Origin: Halothiobacillus sp. 35-54-62
GTDB lineage: Bacteria; Pseudomonadota; Gammaproteobacteria; Halothiobacillales; Halothiobacillaceae
Direction: 5' to 3'
Length of the DNA stretch: 51,231 nucleotides
NCBI GenBank assembly: GCA_002281295.1
Contig: NCFS01000014.1
Location: 1 to 51,231 of the forward strand
Below the pieces are notes generated by a model. That model searched no databases and had not been told where the DNA came from. It was given only the letters and a program-made list of their open reading frames with translations. This document shows, piece after piece, positions 36,603-46,867 of this stretch (the first letter of the stretch is position 1; each line of letters opens with the position of its first letter). The translations under genes were made by a program, and so were the position numbers.

Positions 36603-37738
36603 GATGCGGGGCTTTCTGTGGCGGATGGGGCGGTGGGCGTAATGTGTACGCCATTTTGTAAGCGGGTATTGGCTTCGGTAACAAGCTTATCTCCGGCCAC
36701 GAGCCCCGCGAGAACCACTTGCTGATCGTGAACGCGGTCGCCTAAGCGCACCATTCTAAACCAAGCTATATTTTGCGCATCAACCACAAAAACCCCGCGT
36801 ATGCCCCCGCGCTCATGAATGGCGGCTGAGGGAATTACGATACCCGTTTCGTGCGCCACCGCCACGGCCACAACCACATAGTTGCCGCTTCGCACATCGA
36901 TTGCATCCGGCACGCCAATTTTTACGGTATGGGTATGCGTGACAGGATCGGTGGCATCCACCATGCGCTCCACCTTGCCTTCAAACTGATGCTGCTCGCC
37001 GGTGAAATCGGTGTAATGAACGGTGAGCGGCTCCCCCAGTTTTAAGGTGGCGAATGCTTGGCTGTTAATTTGTACTTCAACCTGCTTTTGGCCGCTGCCT
37101 TGCAGGGTTAAAAGTGGTGTGCCGGGGTTGGCTATTTGCCCTGGGTCAACCATTCGATTTGTAATGGTGCCGGCAAAAGGCGCTGCAATTTTTACGTACG
37201 TGAGCTGCGCCTGAGCTTGCTTTAAGGCCGCATCGGCTGCCGCGTAATTGCTTTGCGCCACTTTGTAGGCCGTTTGCATTTGCTCAAACATTTGTTTTGG
37301 TACGGCATTTTGCTGGTAAAGCGTTTGATAGCGCTCATAGTTGCCTTTAGCATCGGCCAAACCGGCTAAGGCTTTATTCACTTCTGCGCGCGCAAGATTA
37401 ATGGCGCCGGTCACATCGGCCGCATCAATAGTCAGCAAGGTTTGCCCGGCTTTTACGGCTTGGCCTTCATGGACATCAACACTGCGCACATAGCCCATCA
37501 CCCGAGAGGTAACCGACACTTGATCTGAGGTAATCACCGAGCCTGGAAACTTAGCTAAAACCGGCAACGATTGATTTTGTACCGTAAATACTTGAGCCAG
37601 GGCTTTTATTTCAACCGCCGAGGCGGTGCTGGCCGAGGGCGATTCACCCTGCCCACCGCAACCTGCAAGCAAAAGCGATGCCGCAATAAGCGACAAAATG
37701 CCGGATGTTTGGAGCGATTTTAATTTAAGGATGCGCAT
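36599..37738 (-). CDS. RND efflux system periplasmic adaptor (membrane fusion) protein
   Basis: 379 residues. Signal peptide with lipobox LLAGC, acyl-cysteine C27. The order of parts is typical of HlyD/AcrA-like adaptors: beta strand and lipoyl half (VTSRVMGYVRSVDVHEGQAVKAGQTLLTI), alpha-helical hairpin (about 110-175), second lipoyl half (YVKIAAPFAGTITNRMVDPGQ), then beta-barrel and membrane-proximal domains. It bridges the permease and the outer-membrane channel. It overlaps the outer-membrane factor gene by 14 bases and the permease gene by 4. Confidence 0.94.
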   Translation of the reverse strand: MRILKLKSLQTSGILSLIAASLLLAGCGGQGESPSASTASAVEIKALAQVFTVQNQSLPVLAKFPGSVITSDQVSVTSRVMGYVRSVDVHEGQAVKAGQTLLTIDAADVTGAINLARAEVNKALAGLADAKGNYERYQTLYQQNAVPKQMFEQMQTAYKVAQSNYAAADAALKQAQAQLTYVKIAAPFAGTITNRMVDPGQIANPGTPLLTLQGSGQKQVEVQINSQAFATLKLGEPLTVHYTDFTGEQHQFEGKVERMVDATDPVTHTHTVKIGVPDAIDVRSGNYVVVAVAVAHETGIVIPSAAIHERGGIRGVFVVDAQNIAWFRMVRLGDRVHDQQVVLAGLVAGDKLVTEANTRLQNGVHITPTAPSATESPAS

Positions 37739-39299
37739 AGTGGGTTGAGCCCTTGGGTGCAGTAAATTGAGTTTGAGAGATTAATGGCTGAGTTTGAATG
37801 GCGGCAGGTTCAAGCTCGCCTAACGCAAGGAGCAAGTTTGTGCGCTGGACAATTAATTCATATTGCGCTTGGACTAACTCGGCACGCGATTTATCTAATT
37901 CAGCCTGGGTTTGCAGCAAATTGGTTAATGTGGAAAGCCCTTGTTCATAACGGAGTTTTTCAAGGCGTGCCGCCTCTTCACTTTGGGTGATTGCCAGTTT
38001 TTTAACGCGCAACCGATAATCTGCCAACTCTGCGGCACGCCATGAGGCACCAACCTGAGCCAGCAGGGTATTAATCGCCATCAGTTGGCGCGATTGAGCG
38101 CCACTTAAATCCGCAACCGCCCGTTCGACTTGCCCTGACCGCGCACCAAAATCAAGTATTTTCCAACTAAATACACCGCCCACGGTGTACGAGTCGTTTT
38201 TCAAACCCAAGGTGCGGCTATTCCAATCTTGCTGCGCCATTAAATTAAATTGTGGCTTGTAGACGGAACGGGCAGAAGAAACGCCCGAACGTGCCGCATC
38301 AATTTGCTGGGTCAGTGCGACAATTTGGGGGTTATTTTGCATGGCGAAAGATCGCGCCTCTTCTAGCGTACCTTTAGGTTTAGATAGATTAATTAATTCA
38401 TTGATTTTAAAAGGTTGGTTGCTCGGCATGCCGATAAGAATACGCAAACCATCTTTCGCATTGGACAATTGATTAATCGCTTCCTGATGGCGGAGCTCTA
38501 TATCGCCGGCATTCACTTCAGATTTAAGCGAATCGCTTTTTGAAACAACCCCTTGTTTATACAACTTGTCACTTAGGTTTAAATAAGAATTGGCCGCATC
38601 GACCGCTTGGCGCGTCACACCCACAAAAGCCTGCGCCGCATCAATGGCGGCATAAGCAGAAATCACCTGCTGCATGAGTTGTTGCTTGGCGGCGACATCA
38701 CCGGATTGAGCCGCCTGAAGCAAGGCTTGGGCTTGATCGCGCAGACCACGAATTTTGCCGCCATTGTAAATCGGGATGGAAAGCTTTAAAGAGGTTTGAA
38801 AATTATGATCCCAGCCTGGGTGGTTTAACGCATCGGGCGGCACGGCGCTTGCGCCCGCTAAGTTACCGAACGTGGGGCCGGCTTGGGTGAAAAATTGCTG
38901 CACACCAAAGTCATTAAAGTTGGCCGTACCTTGATTCAGCTTCATGCCAAACACATTTAACGCGTTATTTGAGGCCATGGCGCCAAACGATAAATCGAGC
39001 TGCGGCAATCGATTGCCGTTGGCCTCTTGAATGGCGCCTTTGGCTTGATCGATCATGGCTTGCGATTGTTGCAGCATCGGGTTTTGGGTGAGCGCCTGCT
39101 CAATCGCTTGTTGAATGCCTAGGTTGATCGTTGAAGGGGTGCTCAAATCATTGGCCGCCAACGGGGGCAGGGTGGTGGCCTCTGCGGGCAACAAACCCAC
39201 CCCAGCTAGGATCATTAAGGTGACTGCAGATACGCGCACGGTGCGTGAAATTTGTGTGGCATTAATCGGAATATTCGATGGTATTTCGTGGCTTGGCAT
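37725..39299 (-). CDS. TolC-family outer-membrane efflux protein
   Basis: 524 residues. A hydrophobic export signal at about residues 22-41 (VTLMILAGVGLLPAEA) lies behind a longer than usual polar N-terminus, so the real start may be later. The mature part has the duplicated helical layout of the family: first repeat GIQQAIEQALTQNPML, second EEARSFAMQNNPQIVAL. There is no lipobox, which favours a TolC-like rather than an OprM-like protein. It is the first gene of the efflux operon. The 233-base divergent gap to truA must hold its promoter, but I see no clear one. Confidence 0.92.
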   Translation of the reverse strand: MPSHEIPSNIPINATQISRTVRVSAVTLMILAGVGLLPAEATTLPPLAANDLSTPSTINLGIQQAIEQALTQNPMLQQSQAMIDQAKGAIQEANGNRLPQLDLSFGAMASNNALNVFGMKLNQGTANFNDFGVQQFFTQAGPTFGNLAGASAVPPDALNHPGWDHNFQTSLKLSIPIYNGGKIRGLRDQAQALLQAAQSGDVAAKQQLMQQVISAYAAIDAAQAFVGVTRQAVDAANSYLNLSDKLYKQGVVSKSDSLKSEVNAGDIELRHQEAINQLSNAKDGLRILIGMPSNQPFKINELINLSKPKGTLEEARSFAMQNNPQIVALTQQIDAARSGVSSARSVYKPQFNLMAQQDWNSRTLGLKNDSYTVGGVFSWKILDFGARSGQVERAVADLSGAQSRQLMAINTLLAQVGASWRAAELADYRLRVKKLAITQSEEAARLEKLRYEQGLSTLTNLLQTQAELDKSRAELVQAQYELIVQRTNLLLALGELEPAAIQTQPLISQTQFTAPKGSTHYAHP

Positions 39300-39532
39300 G
39301 TGCAGTTCACCTGAAGTATTCGATAGGGGGTAAGCGATTTAACGCGGGTTTATTGGTTATTTTCACGGCGCAGCGGGGGATTGTAAATATTTTTGGCTTG
39401 CATACAAGGAGTTTATTAGAGTTGGCTAATATAGCGCCGCCTTGGTGCGCAAAATTCATTTAAAACCGTTATCAGGTAAAATCCGAAATAAATGCACCGT
39501 TTAACGCTCTTATCTCAGGTTTTTTGCCCTTT

Positions 39533-40333
39533 ATGACTCGCATCGCGCTCGCTGTTGAATATGATGGCTCACGGTATCACGGATGGCAGCGCCAGCAGGA
39601 TGTTGATTCAGTCCAAGCGCGGCTTGAAGCGGCGCTTTCACAGGTGGCCAATGCCCCCATTGATGTTATGTGTGCGGGGCGAACGGATGCCGGTGTTCAT
39701 GCCACTAATCAAATTGTGCATTTTGATTCAAATGCCCTGCGCCCAGATCAGGCTTGGTTATTTGGGGGCACCCACGCATTACCATCCGATATTAGTATTA
39801 TTTGGGCGCGCACGGTGGCACCCGATTTTCACGCGCGTTTTAGTGCAATAGCCCGCAGTTATCGGTATGTCATTTTAAACCGCCAAACCCGGTCAGCGGT
39901 TCATCACGGGCATGTTACCTGGTGGCGAGAGCGCCTTAATGCGCACTGGATGCATGAAGCGGGCCAGTTTTTGTTAGGTGAACATGATTTCAGTAGCTTT
40001 CGCGCCAAAGGCTGCCAAGCCCATAGCCCCATTCGCACGGTGGCGTCCTTTCGCGTGCAGCGCCACGGTGATTTTATTTATATCGACATTACCGCTAATG
40101 CGTTTTTGCATCACATGGTGCGCAATATTGTCGGCACGCTGCTGCCCATTGGGGCGGGGATGCATTCCATTGCATCGTTCTCTGCGCTTTTGGCGAAAAA
40201 AGAACGCGCCCTAGCGGGCATCACCGCGCCGGCGGCCGGCTTGTATCTGGTTAATGTGGTTTATCCCGATCACTTTGCTATTGCGCAGCCGCAAGCTATT
40301 CCGGGTTTTTATGCCCCGCTATTAAGCGATTAA
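39533..40333 (+). CDS. truA: tRNA pseudouridine(38-40) synthase TruA
   Basis: 266 residues from ATG 39533; a TTG three codons earlier is less likely. The N-terminal RIALAVEYDGSRYHGWQRQ and the catalytic motif CAGRTDAGVHATNQ with nucleophile D52 are diagnostic. RYRYVI-like SYRYVILNRQ and AFLHHMVRNIVGTLL complete the family pattern. It isomerises uridines 38-40 in the anticodon stem of many tRNAs. truA in front of trpF and accD is the usual gammaproteobacterial order. Confidence 0.96.
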   Translation: MTRIALAVEYDGSRYHGWQRQQDVDSVQARLEAALSQVANAPIDVMCAGRTDAGVHATNQIVHFDSNALRPDQAWLFGGTHALPSDISIIWARTVAPDFHARFSAIARSYRYVILNRQTRSAVHHGHVTWWRERLNAHWMHEAGQFLLGEHDFSSFRAKGCQAHSPIRTVASFRVQRHGDFIYIDITANAFLHHMVRNIVGTLLPIGAGMHSIASFSALLAKKERALAGITAPAAGLYLVNVVYPDHFAIAQPQAIPGFYAPLLSD

Positions 40334-40484
40334 TTTAGATTAGATCAATTACTTAATCTCAATCAGGGTTGGGGCATAAAATTTTGCGCACAAGAATGCA
40401 CGGCGGAGTTCAGGCGAAATTTTGCCTGCTTGCTGCTAGAATCACCGCCTTAAATTCATATCCCCACGAGATGACCTTTTTTCC

Positions 40485-41171
40485 ATGCCGTATTCGCCTG
40501 AATCGCACAGCCTAATGCCCACACCGCCGCCATTGCGTACGCGGGTAAAAATCTGTGGCCTAACCCGGGCGCAAGATATTAGCGCTGCGGTGGGGGCGGG
40601 GGTTGATGCTTTAGGTTTTGTGTTTGTGCCCGCAAGCCTGCGCCATGTGTCTTTAGAACAGGCGGCCGCTTTATTTGCAGAGGTGCCTGCGTTCGTGCAA
40701 ACGGTCGCTTTGTTTCTTGATCCTGCCCCGAGCGAAGTTGAGGCGGTCATCCAAGGGTTATCGCCAGATTTATTGCAGTTTCATGGGCAAGAATCGGGGC
40801 GTTTTTGCCGACAATTTTCACGGCCGTACATTAAAGCCTTAGGTATTGATTTATTTACCGGCGATGCGGTAAATCGGCTCCCCGCCGTGCTTGCCGATCA
40901 CCCCACTGCGCGCGGTTTTTTACTCGATAGCCATGCCTCAGGGGCATTGGGCGGCACGGGCGGCACGTTTGATTGGTCGCATTGGCCGAAAGGCCAATCT
41001 CACCGGAACAATTTTATTCTCGCGGGCGGGTTGACTGCCGACAACGCACAACAGGCCATCTCGACCCTGCATCCCTATGCACTCGATGTATCTAGTGGCG
41101 TTGAAGACGCGCCGGGTATTAAATCGGCCCGCAAAATTTTTGAATTTATGACTCAGGTAAACCTAAATTGA
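40485..41171 (+). CDS. trpF: Phosphoribosylanthranilate isomerase
   Basis: 228 residues. [18 protein letters not shown] is the start of the TIM barrel with the catalytic cysteine (in KICGLT). [26 protein letters not shown] and [14 protein letters not shown] are conserved phosphate-binding and active-site parts. The start is either ATG 40485 or ATG 40515, and neither has a strong ribosome site. A 151-base gap follows truA; no trp-type leader peptide is visible in it. The stop TGA overlaps the TTG start of trpB. Confidence 0.94.
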   Translation: MPYSPESHSLMPTPPPLRTRVKICGLTRAQDISAAVGAGVDALGFVFVPASLRHVSLEQAAALFAEVPAFVQTVALFLDPAPSEVEAVIQGLSPDLLQFHGQESGRFCRQFSRPYIKALGIDLFTGDAVNRLPAVLADHPTARGFLLDSHASGALGGTGGTFDWSHWPKGQSHRNNFILAGGLTADNAQQAISTLHPYALDVSSGVEDAPGIKSARKIFEFMTQVNLN

Positions 41172-42412
41172 ATAATTCAGACCTCAACAGCGTATCAATG
41201 CCGGATGCCGGCAGCTTCGATTTTGCCCAATTTCCCGATGAACACGGCCGATTTGGTGAATTTGGCGGCAAATATGTCGCAGAAACCCTCATGGAGCCCA
41301 TTGCAGAATTGCAAGCGGCTTATGCGCGTTTTCGGGCAGACCCTGATTTTGTCCGTGAGTTTGAAACCGATCTGCGCGATTTTGTCGGCAGGCCATCGGC
41401 TATGTATTTTGCAGCCCGCATGAGCGAGGCCTACGGCGCACAAATCTGGTTCAAACGAGAAGATTTAAATCACACCGGTGCGCATAAAATCAACAATGCC
41501 ATTGGCCAAGCCTTACTCGCCAAACGCTTAGGAAAAACCCGCATCATTGCCGAAACGGGGGCAGGGCAGCATGGCGTTGCCACCGCGACCGTCGCCGCCC
41601 GCTTAGGTTTGGAATGCGTGATCTACATGGGCGCCGAAGACATTGAGCGTCAACAGCCCAACGTGTTTCGCATGAAATTATTGGGCGCCACCGTGGTGCC
41701 GGTTGTATCGGGCACGTGCACCTTAAAAGATGCCATGAATGAAGCCATGCGTGATTGGGTCACCAATGTGGATAATACCTTCTACATTATTGGCAGCGTG
41801 GCAGGCCCTCACCCCTATCCGCAAATGGTGCGCGATTTTCAATCCGTGATTGGCACCGAAGCCCGGGCGCAAATGCTAGAAAAAACTGGGCGTTTACCCG
41901 ATGCCGTGGTGGCATGTGTGGGCGGTGGCTCAAATGCCATTGGTATTTTTCATGCGTTTTTAAATGATGAAAACGTTACGCTTTATGGGGCAGAAGCCGG
42001 TGGCGATGGCATTGAAACCGGCCGGCATGCCGCCCCGTTATCCGTTGGTCGCCCGGGCGTGTTGCACGGCATGCGCACCTACCTTATGGAAGATAATGAT
42101 GGCCAAATTATTGGCACGCATTCGGTTTCGGCCGGGCTAGATTACCCCGGTGTGGGGCCTGAGCACAGCTGGCTTAAAGACTTAGGCCGCGTGAATTACA
42201 CCGGCATTACCGATGTCGATGCCATGAGCGCGTTTCACGATGTAATGCGGTTCGAGGGTATCATTCCCGCGCTTGAATCGGCGCATGCGGTGGCTTATGC
42301 CAAAAAACTCGCGCCCTTATATGGCAAAGATAAAATTATTTTAGTGAACATGTCTGGCCGGGGTGATAAAGACATCAATACCGTCGCCAAACTTGAGGGC
42401 ATTAGTTTATGA
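41168..42412 (+). CDS. trpB: Tryptophan synthase beta chain
   Basis: 414 residues if TTG 41168 is used (TTGA overlap with trpF, AGGT upstream); ATG 41198 is the alternative and gives 404. [18 protein letters not shown] is the family start. The PLP lysine is in [14 protein letters not shown], and the phosphate loop is VGGGSNAIG. It condenses indole with serine. It overlaps trpA by ATGA, so the alpha and beta subunits are made together. Confidence 0.96.
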   Translation: MNNSDLNSVSMPDAGSFDFAQFPDEHGRFGEFGGKYVAETLMEPIAELQAAYARFRADPDFVREFETDLRDFVGRPSAMYFAARMSEAYGAQIWFKREDLNHTGAHKINNAIGQALLAKRLGKTRIIAETGAGQHGVATATVAARLGLECVIYMGAEDIERQQPNVFRMKLLGATVVPVVSGTCTLKDAMNEAMRDWVTNVDNTFYIIGSVAGPHPYPQMVRDFQSVIGTEARAQMLEKTGRLPDAVVACVGGGSNAIGIFHAFLNDENVTLYGAEAGGDGIETGRHAAPLSVGRPGVLHGMRTYLMEDNDGQIIGTHSVSAGLDYPGVGPEHSWLKDLGRVNYTGITDVDAMSAFHDVMRFEGIIPALESAHAVAYAKKLAPLYGKDKIILVNMSGRGDKDINTVAKLEGISL

Positions 42413-43218
42413 GCCGTATCAGCCCATTATTTGAGCAACTGCGCGCGCAAAACCGCACCGCGTTAATTCCCTACCTTACCGCCGGCGACCCCACGCCCGG
42501 TGCCACCGTGGGCTTAATGCACGCCTTGGTTGGCGGTGGCGCGGATGCCATTGAATTGGGCGTGCCCTTTTCAGACCCCATGGCCGATGGCCCTGTCATT
42601 GCGGCCGCCCATGAACGCGCATTGCGCCACCAAGTGGGTTTGCGTCATATCCTTGATATGGTGCAAGAATTTCGCCAGATGGATAAAAAAACCCCGGTTA
42701 TTTTAATGGGATACCAAAACCCCATAGAGGCTATGGGTATCGCTAATTTTGCGCAGCGCGCCCAAGCGGCCGGTGTCGATGGGGTGTTAACCGTTGATTT
42801 GCCCCCTGAAGAGGCGCACGGTACCGCCAAGATGTACGCCAAGGCGAACATTGATCCGATTTTTTTAATCGCCCCGACAACTCCCATCAACCGCATTAAA
42901 ATTATTGCCGAATTAGCCTCAGGCTTTGTTTACTATGTGTCCCTTAAAGGGGTCACCGGTGCGCAAAACCTAGATACCCAAGCGCTCGCAGCGCGCCTGC
43001 ACGATATTCGGCATGAATGCGCTTTGCCGGTCGGGGTGGGGTTTGGCATACGGGATGCCCGCACCGCCCAAGCGGTGGGACACGAAGCTGATGCGGTCAT
43101 TATTGGTAGCGCCTTAGTGCAAATTATTGCCGAATTCGGCGCGGGTGATGCCGCCCCGCTGCAGCAGAAAGTTCAAGCTTTTATGGCCGAAATTCGCCAC
43201 GCGCTCGATACCCAGTAA
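42409..43218 (+). CDS. trpA: Tryptophan synthase alpha chain
   Basis: 269 residues. The catalytic glutamate is in [21 protein letters not shown]-like [15 protein letters not shown], with the second acid (Asp) in the same loop. [10 protein letters not shown]-type [23 protein letters not shown] and [10 protein letters not shown] are the phosphate-site elements. It cleaves indole-3-glycerol phosphate and passes indole to TrpB. trpC, D and E are not nearby. Confidence 0.96.
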   Translation: MSRISPLFEQLRAQNRTALIPYLTAGDPTPGATVGLMHALVGGGADAIELGVPFSDPMADGPVIAAAHERALRHQVGLRHILDMVQEFRQMDKKTPVILMGYQNPIEAMGIANFAQRAQAAGVDGVLTVDLPPEEAHGTAKMYAKANIDPIFLIAPTTPINRIKIIAELASGFVYYVSLKGVTGAQNLDTQALAARLHDIRHECALPVGVGFGIRDARTAQAVGHEADAVIIGSALVQIIAEFGAGDAAPLQQKVQAFMAEIRHALDTQ

Positions 43219-43272
43219 CGGCTGAGTGTTTGCCATTTTTTGCATTAAGTAAATGAATTTAAGGCTTATTTT

Positions 43273-44148
43273 ATGAGTTGGTTAGAAAAATTACTGCCCT
43301 CGCGGATTCGCATTCAAAGCGCGGAAAAACGCGGCGTTCCTGAAGGGCTATGGGTTAAGTGCGCGGGGTGTGATTCGGTTTTATACCGCGATGAACTCAA
43401 GCGCAACCAGCAGGTTTGCCCCAAATGTGGCCACCATATGCGCATTCCGTTGCGCGATCGCTTGGATAATTTTTTAGATAAAGCCGGACGTGAAGAGCTA
43501 TATACCGATATTGCCCCGGTGGATATGCTCAAATTCCGGGATCAAAAAAAATACCGAGATCGGATTACAGGCAGCCAAAAAACCACCGGCGAAACCGATG
43601 CGCTTGTCGTGATGCGCGGGCGGCTCAATGCCCTGCCCGTGGTTGTGGCGGGTTTTAATTTTGCGTTTATGGGCGGGTCCATGGGCTCCGTTGTGGGCGA
43701 GAAATTTGTACGCGCCGTGCACGCCGCAATTGAACATAAATCAGCCCTGATTTGCTTTACAGCATCCGGTGGCGCGCGCATGCAAGAAGCCTTGTTCTCT
43801 TTAATGCAAATGGCCAAAACCTCAGCGTCGCTGACTCGATTGAGTCAAGCGCGGTTGCCGTTTATCGTGGTGCTAACCGATCCCACCATGGGCGGGGTAT
43901 CCGCTTCGCTTGCGATGCTAGGTGATGTGCAAATTGCTGAGCCCAACGCTTTAATTGGTTTTGCAGGCCCCCGGGTTATTGAACAAACCGTGCGTGAAAC
44001 CCTGCCGGAAGGCTTTCAGCGCAGCGAGTTTTTGCTGGCTCATGGTGCCATTGATCTCATCGTGCCCCGCCATGAGTTGCGCGGTAAAATTGCCGAGGTG
44101 ATATCCATCATGCAACACCGTGATGCCCCTCAGGTTTTGATTGATTAA
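43273..44148 (+). CDS. accD: Acetyl-CoA carboxylase carboxyltransferase beta subunit
   Basis: 291 residues. A four-cysteine zinc ribbon at the N-terminus (CAGCDSVLY...[10 protein letters not shown]) is followed by the crotonase-like carboxyltransferase domain: [56 protein letters not shown]. It forms the transferase with AccA, making malonyl-CoA for fatty acids. The position trpA-accD-folC is the classical one. Confidence 0.97.
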   Translation: MSWLEKLLPSRIRIQSAEKRGVPEGLWVKCAGCDSVLYRDELKRNQQVCPKCGHHMRIPLRDRLDNFLDKAGREELYTDIAPVDMLKFRDQKKYRDRITGSQKTTGETDALVVMRGRLNALPVVVAGFNFAFMGGSMGSVVGEKFVRAVHAAIEHKSALICFTASGGARMQEALFSLMQMAKTSASLTRLSQARLPFIVVLTDPTMGGVSASLAMLGDVQIAEPNALIGFAGPRVIEQTVRETLPEGFQRSEFLLAHGAIDLIVPRHELRGKIAEVISIMQHRDAPQVLID

Positions 44149-44160
44149 AAACCCCAATTC

Positions 44161-45501
44161 GTGGAAACCAACCAACCAAACCCAATTCAATCGCAAGCCG
44201 CCGCTGCGCCAAGGCAAACCTTGGCCGAATGGTTGGCTTGGTTAGAGCAGCGTAACCCCAATCATATTGAGCTTGGCTTAGATCGAGTCGCTGCCTTATG
44301 GCAAACGCTCAAGCAAAGCCATCACTGGGAATTGCCCACGATTGTTACCGTGGCGGGCACGAACGGCAAGGGGTCATCGGTCGCCCTGCTTGAAGCCATT
44401 TTAATGGCTGAAGGATATCGGGTGGGTGCCTATACCTCGCCGCATCTTGAGCGATTCAATGAACGAATTCGCATACAGCGCATTGATATTGAGGATGAAT
44501 TACTGGTAGCCGCCATGGTTATGCTCCATGGCGAGCCAGGCGCGCAGCACTTAACTTATTTTGAATGGGCAACGGTGTGTGCGTTGATTGTTTTTGCCCG
44601 CGCCAAGCTCGATGTATGGGTGCTTGAAGTCGGGCTCGGCGGACGGCTCGATGCGGTCAATATTTTAGATGCCGATTTAGCCCTCATCACCAACATCGGT
44701 TTAGATCATCAAGCCCTTCTCGGGGCAAACAGATCCGCCATTGCACAAGAAAAAGCCGGCATTTTGCGCAAGAATCAAGCAGCGGTTTATGCCGATCCCA
44801 ACCCTGAACTCGTTGTAGAGGCCATTGCCCATGCACGCCATTGCCCGCTCTGGATTCGGGGTAAAGATTTTTCTTTAACACGCCAATCGCAAGATTGGTG
44901 CTTGAATTGGGCATCAAGTCAATCGTGCTGGCCTAATCCCAATCTTAAGGGGTTAATGCAAATTGATAATGCCGCCGGTGTTGTTGCTTTGCTACAGCAT
45001 CCTAAAAATAAATGCCCCGTCTCACGCCAGGCGATTGAGCAGGGGCTTCAATCGGCCCAAATAGTCGGGCGATATGAGTGCTTTACACACCAATCGCGCC
45101 TGATTATTTTAGATGTGGCGCACAACCAAGAATCGGTTGAGGCCTTGCTTGAAAACCTCCATTTAAACAATGAGTTGATCGGTGATTCTCAGCGTTTCGC
45201 CGTGTTCGGCGCGCTTAATGACAAACCGATTGGCACCATGTTATCTGCCGCTTGCCCCGCTTTTAATGGCTGGTTTTTGGGCTACTTGCCGAGTGAACGC
45301 TCGGCAACTGTGGCATCTTTATTAGCGCATTTACCCGAACACGCTTGTCTTGGTTTGCGGCATGAAACAAAAATCGTTAGTGCGTATAATCAGGCGCTTG
45401 CTTACAGCAAGGCGGGAGATCAAATCGTGGTTTTCGGATCGTTTTTCACGGTAAGCGCTATTCGCCATCATTTGAAACAAGTAGGTGCCCATCTTGTCTG
45501 A
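44161..45501 (+). CDS. folC: Folylpolyglutamate / dihydrofolate synthase
   Basis: 446 residues from GTG 44161, 12 bases after accD. The N-terminal ATPase has the P-loop TVAGTNGKGSSVALLEAIL and the SPHLERFNERI segment. VWVLEVGLGGRLDAVNI and TNIGLDHQALLG follow. The C-terminal domain carries DVAHNQESVEALL. It adds glutamate to dihydropteroate and to folates. The stop lies within the start region of dedD. Confidence 0.95.
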   Translation: METNQPNPIQSQAAAAPRQTLAEWLAWLEQRNPNHIELGLDRVAALWQTLKQSHHWELPTIVTVAGTNGKGSSVALLEAILMAEGYRVGAYTSPHLERFNERIRIQRIDIEDELLVAAMVMLHGEPGAQHLTYFEWATVCALIVFARAKLDVWVLEVGLGGRLDAVNILDADLALITNIGLDHQALLGANRSAIAQEKAGILRKNQAAVYADPNPELVVEAIAHARHCPLWIRGKDFSLTRQSQDWCLNWASSQSCWPNPNLKGLMQIDNAAGVVALLQHPKNKCPVSRQAIEQGLQSAQIVGRYECFTHQSRLIILDVAHNQESVEALLENLHLNNELIGDSQRFAVFGALNDKPIGTMLSAACPAFNGWFLGYLPSERSATVASLLAHLPEHACLGLRHETKIVSAYNQALAYSKAGDQIVVFGSFFTVSAIRHHLKQVGAHLV

Positions 45502-46285
45502 GCTCGAACCACAAACCCCGACACGAGGCAAACTGCGTCAACGGCTGGTCGGGGCTTTGGTTGTCGTGGCGTTGGCCGTTCTGCTTTTACCCTTGTGGCT
45601 GGATGGCGGCGGGCTTAAAACCCCCGAAGTCCAACCCATCCCTGCCACGCCCAACATTTCGCAACCTACAGATATAAAGGTGCCAGCGCCAACAGCCGCA
45701 CAACTCAACGAACTACAAAATCCACCGGCATCGGCTTTGCCTATTCAAGAGCCAAAATCCCCTACAACCGCGCTGCCTTCGCTGCCCAAAGCCACCGAGC
45801 AATCGGCTCCCACACCGCTCATCAAAGCACCTGAACCAAAAACTCAAGTGGTTAAGCCTGCGGTTATTCCTGCGCCTGAATCTAAACCACAAAGCAACAC
45901 GGTGCCCGCAGCGCTTGATTCAAACACAACACGAAACAAATCAGCCTTACCCTCGCCAGAACCCAAAAAACAACCCCCTGCCGAACCTAATACACAATCT
46001 TCTATTGATAAACCGGCATCAACCCAAGCCAATCTACCAGCTACGCATAATGGAGGTGAGTGGGTGGTTCAGTTGGGCAGTTTTTCCGATGAGCTGAATG
46101 CCCGGGGCCTTGCAAAATCTGTATCAGATTCAGGGTTTAAGGTTGACGTATCGCCCCTTTTTGCCAAAAAGGGCACCGTGTGGCGGGTGCGTGTGGGTCC
46201 TTACAGCACGCGGGAGCAAGCCGTTAAAACCACCATCCAGTTGCGGGAACGTTTGGGCCGTGATGGCTTGGTCATGCCAAAATAA
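45485..46285 (+). CDS. dedD: SPOR-domain cell-division protein DedD
   Basis: Up to 266 residues from GTG 45485; TTG 45494 is an alternative. A single membrane span (about residues 19-38, VGALVVVALAVLLLPLWL) follows a short cytoplasmic tail. A long Pro/Ala/Lys-rich periplasmic linker (about 45-180) leads to a C-terminal SPOR domain (from GGEWVVQLGSFSDELNARGLA). SPOR domains bind denuded septal peptidoglycan. The folC-dedD-cvpA-purF order supports the name. The linker is unusually rich in Pro and polar residues but shows no regular repeat. Confidence 0.9.
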   Translation: MPILSELEPQTPTRGKLRQRLVGALVVVALAVLLLPLWLDGGGLKTPEVQPIPATPNISQPTDIKVPAPTAAQLNELQNPPASALPIQEPKSPTTALPSLPKATEQSAPTPLIKAPEPKTQVVKPAVIPAPESKPQSNTVPAALDSNTTRNKSALPSPEPKKQPPAEPNTQSSIDKPASTQANLPATHNGGEWVVQLGSFSDELNARGLAKSVSDSGFKVDVSPLFAKKGTVWRVRVGPYSTREQAVKTTIQLRERLGRDGLVMPK

Positions 46286-46323
46286 ACCATGTTCAATAAA
46301 TCAAAAATTGAGATCCCGTTATT

Positions 46324-46812
46324 ATGAATATGGTTGATTATGCCATCATCGCGGTGGTATTGGTTTCTACCTTAATATCGCTCGTGCGGGGCTTTGTTAA
46401 AGAAATACTTTCTTTAATAACTTGGATCGCCGCCTTCGTTGTTGCATTAGGATTCTCGCAGCAAGCTGCGGTTTTTGTTCCTAAAGCGGTCGATATTCCT
46501 TCTGCCCGTGTAGCCTTGGCTTTTTTAAGCTTATTTGTTTTGGTTCTTATTATTGGCGGAATCATCAACTGGATTGTTTCCACCTTGGTGAATAAAACAG
46601 GATTAAGCGGAACAGATCGGTCGGTGGGCATGGTGTTTGGTTTGGCTCGTGGCGTATTCATTATTGCGATTTTAATACTATTAGCACAACTTACCGCGAT
46701 GCCAAAAGAAAGCTGGTGGCAATCTTCAGTTTTACTGCCACAGTTTCAGACCGTGTCAGATTGGATTAAAGCCATGTTGCCTGCAGATATCGCTAAATAC
46801 TTTCATGCCTAG
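46324..46812 (+). CDS. cvpA: CvpA family membrane protein
   Basis: 162 residues with four predicted membrane spans. The start MVDYAIIAVVLVSTLISLVRGFVKEILSLITW (recognised by SLVRGFVKE) is typical of CvpA. In E. coli it is needed for colicin V production and envelope robustness; the molecular role is uncertain. It lies 56 bases before purF, the normal partner. An upstream in-frame GTG/ATG does not fit better. Confidence 0.93.
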   Translation: MNMVDYAIIAVVLVSTLISLVRGFVKEILSLITWIAAFVVALGFSQQAAVFVPKAVDIPSARVALAFLSLFVLVLIIGGIINWIVSTLVNKTGLSGTDRSVGMVFGLARGVFIIAILILLAQLTAMPKESWWQSSVLLPQFQTVSDWIKAMLPADIAKYFHA

Positions 46813-46867
46813 CGAAACGTTAAGAATTTTGTCATTTAAGCAATTAAATTAATCGGGGTTATTTATC

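Noticed and set aside
40412-40430. CAGGC/GCCTG hairpin before trpF as a trp attenuator
   Set aside because: There is no leader peptide with Trp codons and no T-run after the stem, so nothing supports attenuation.
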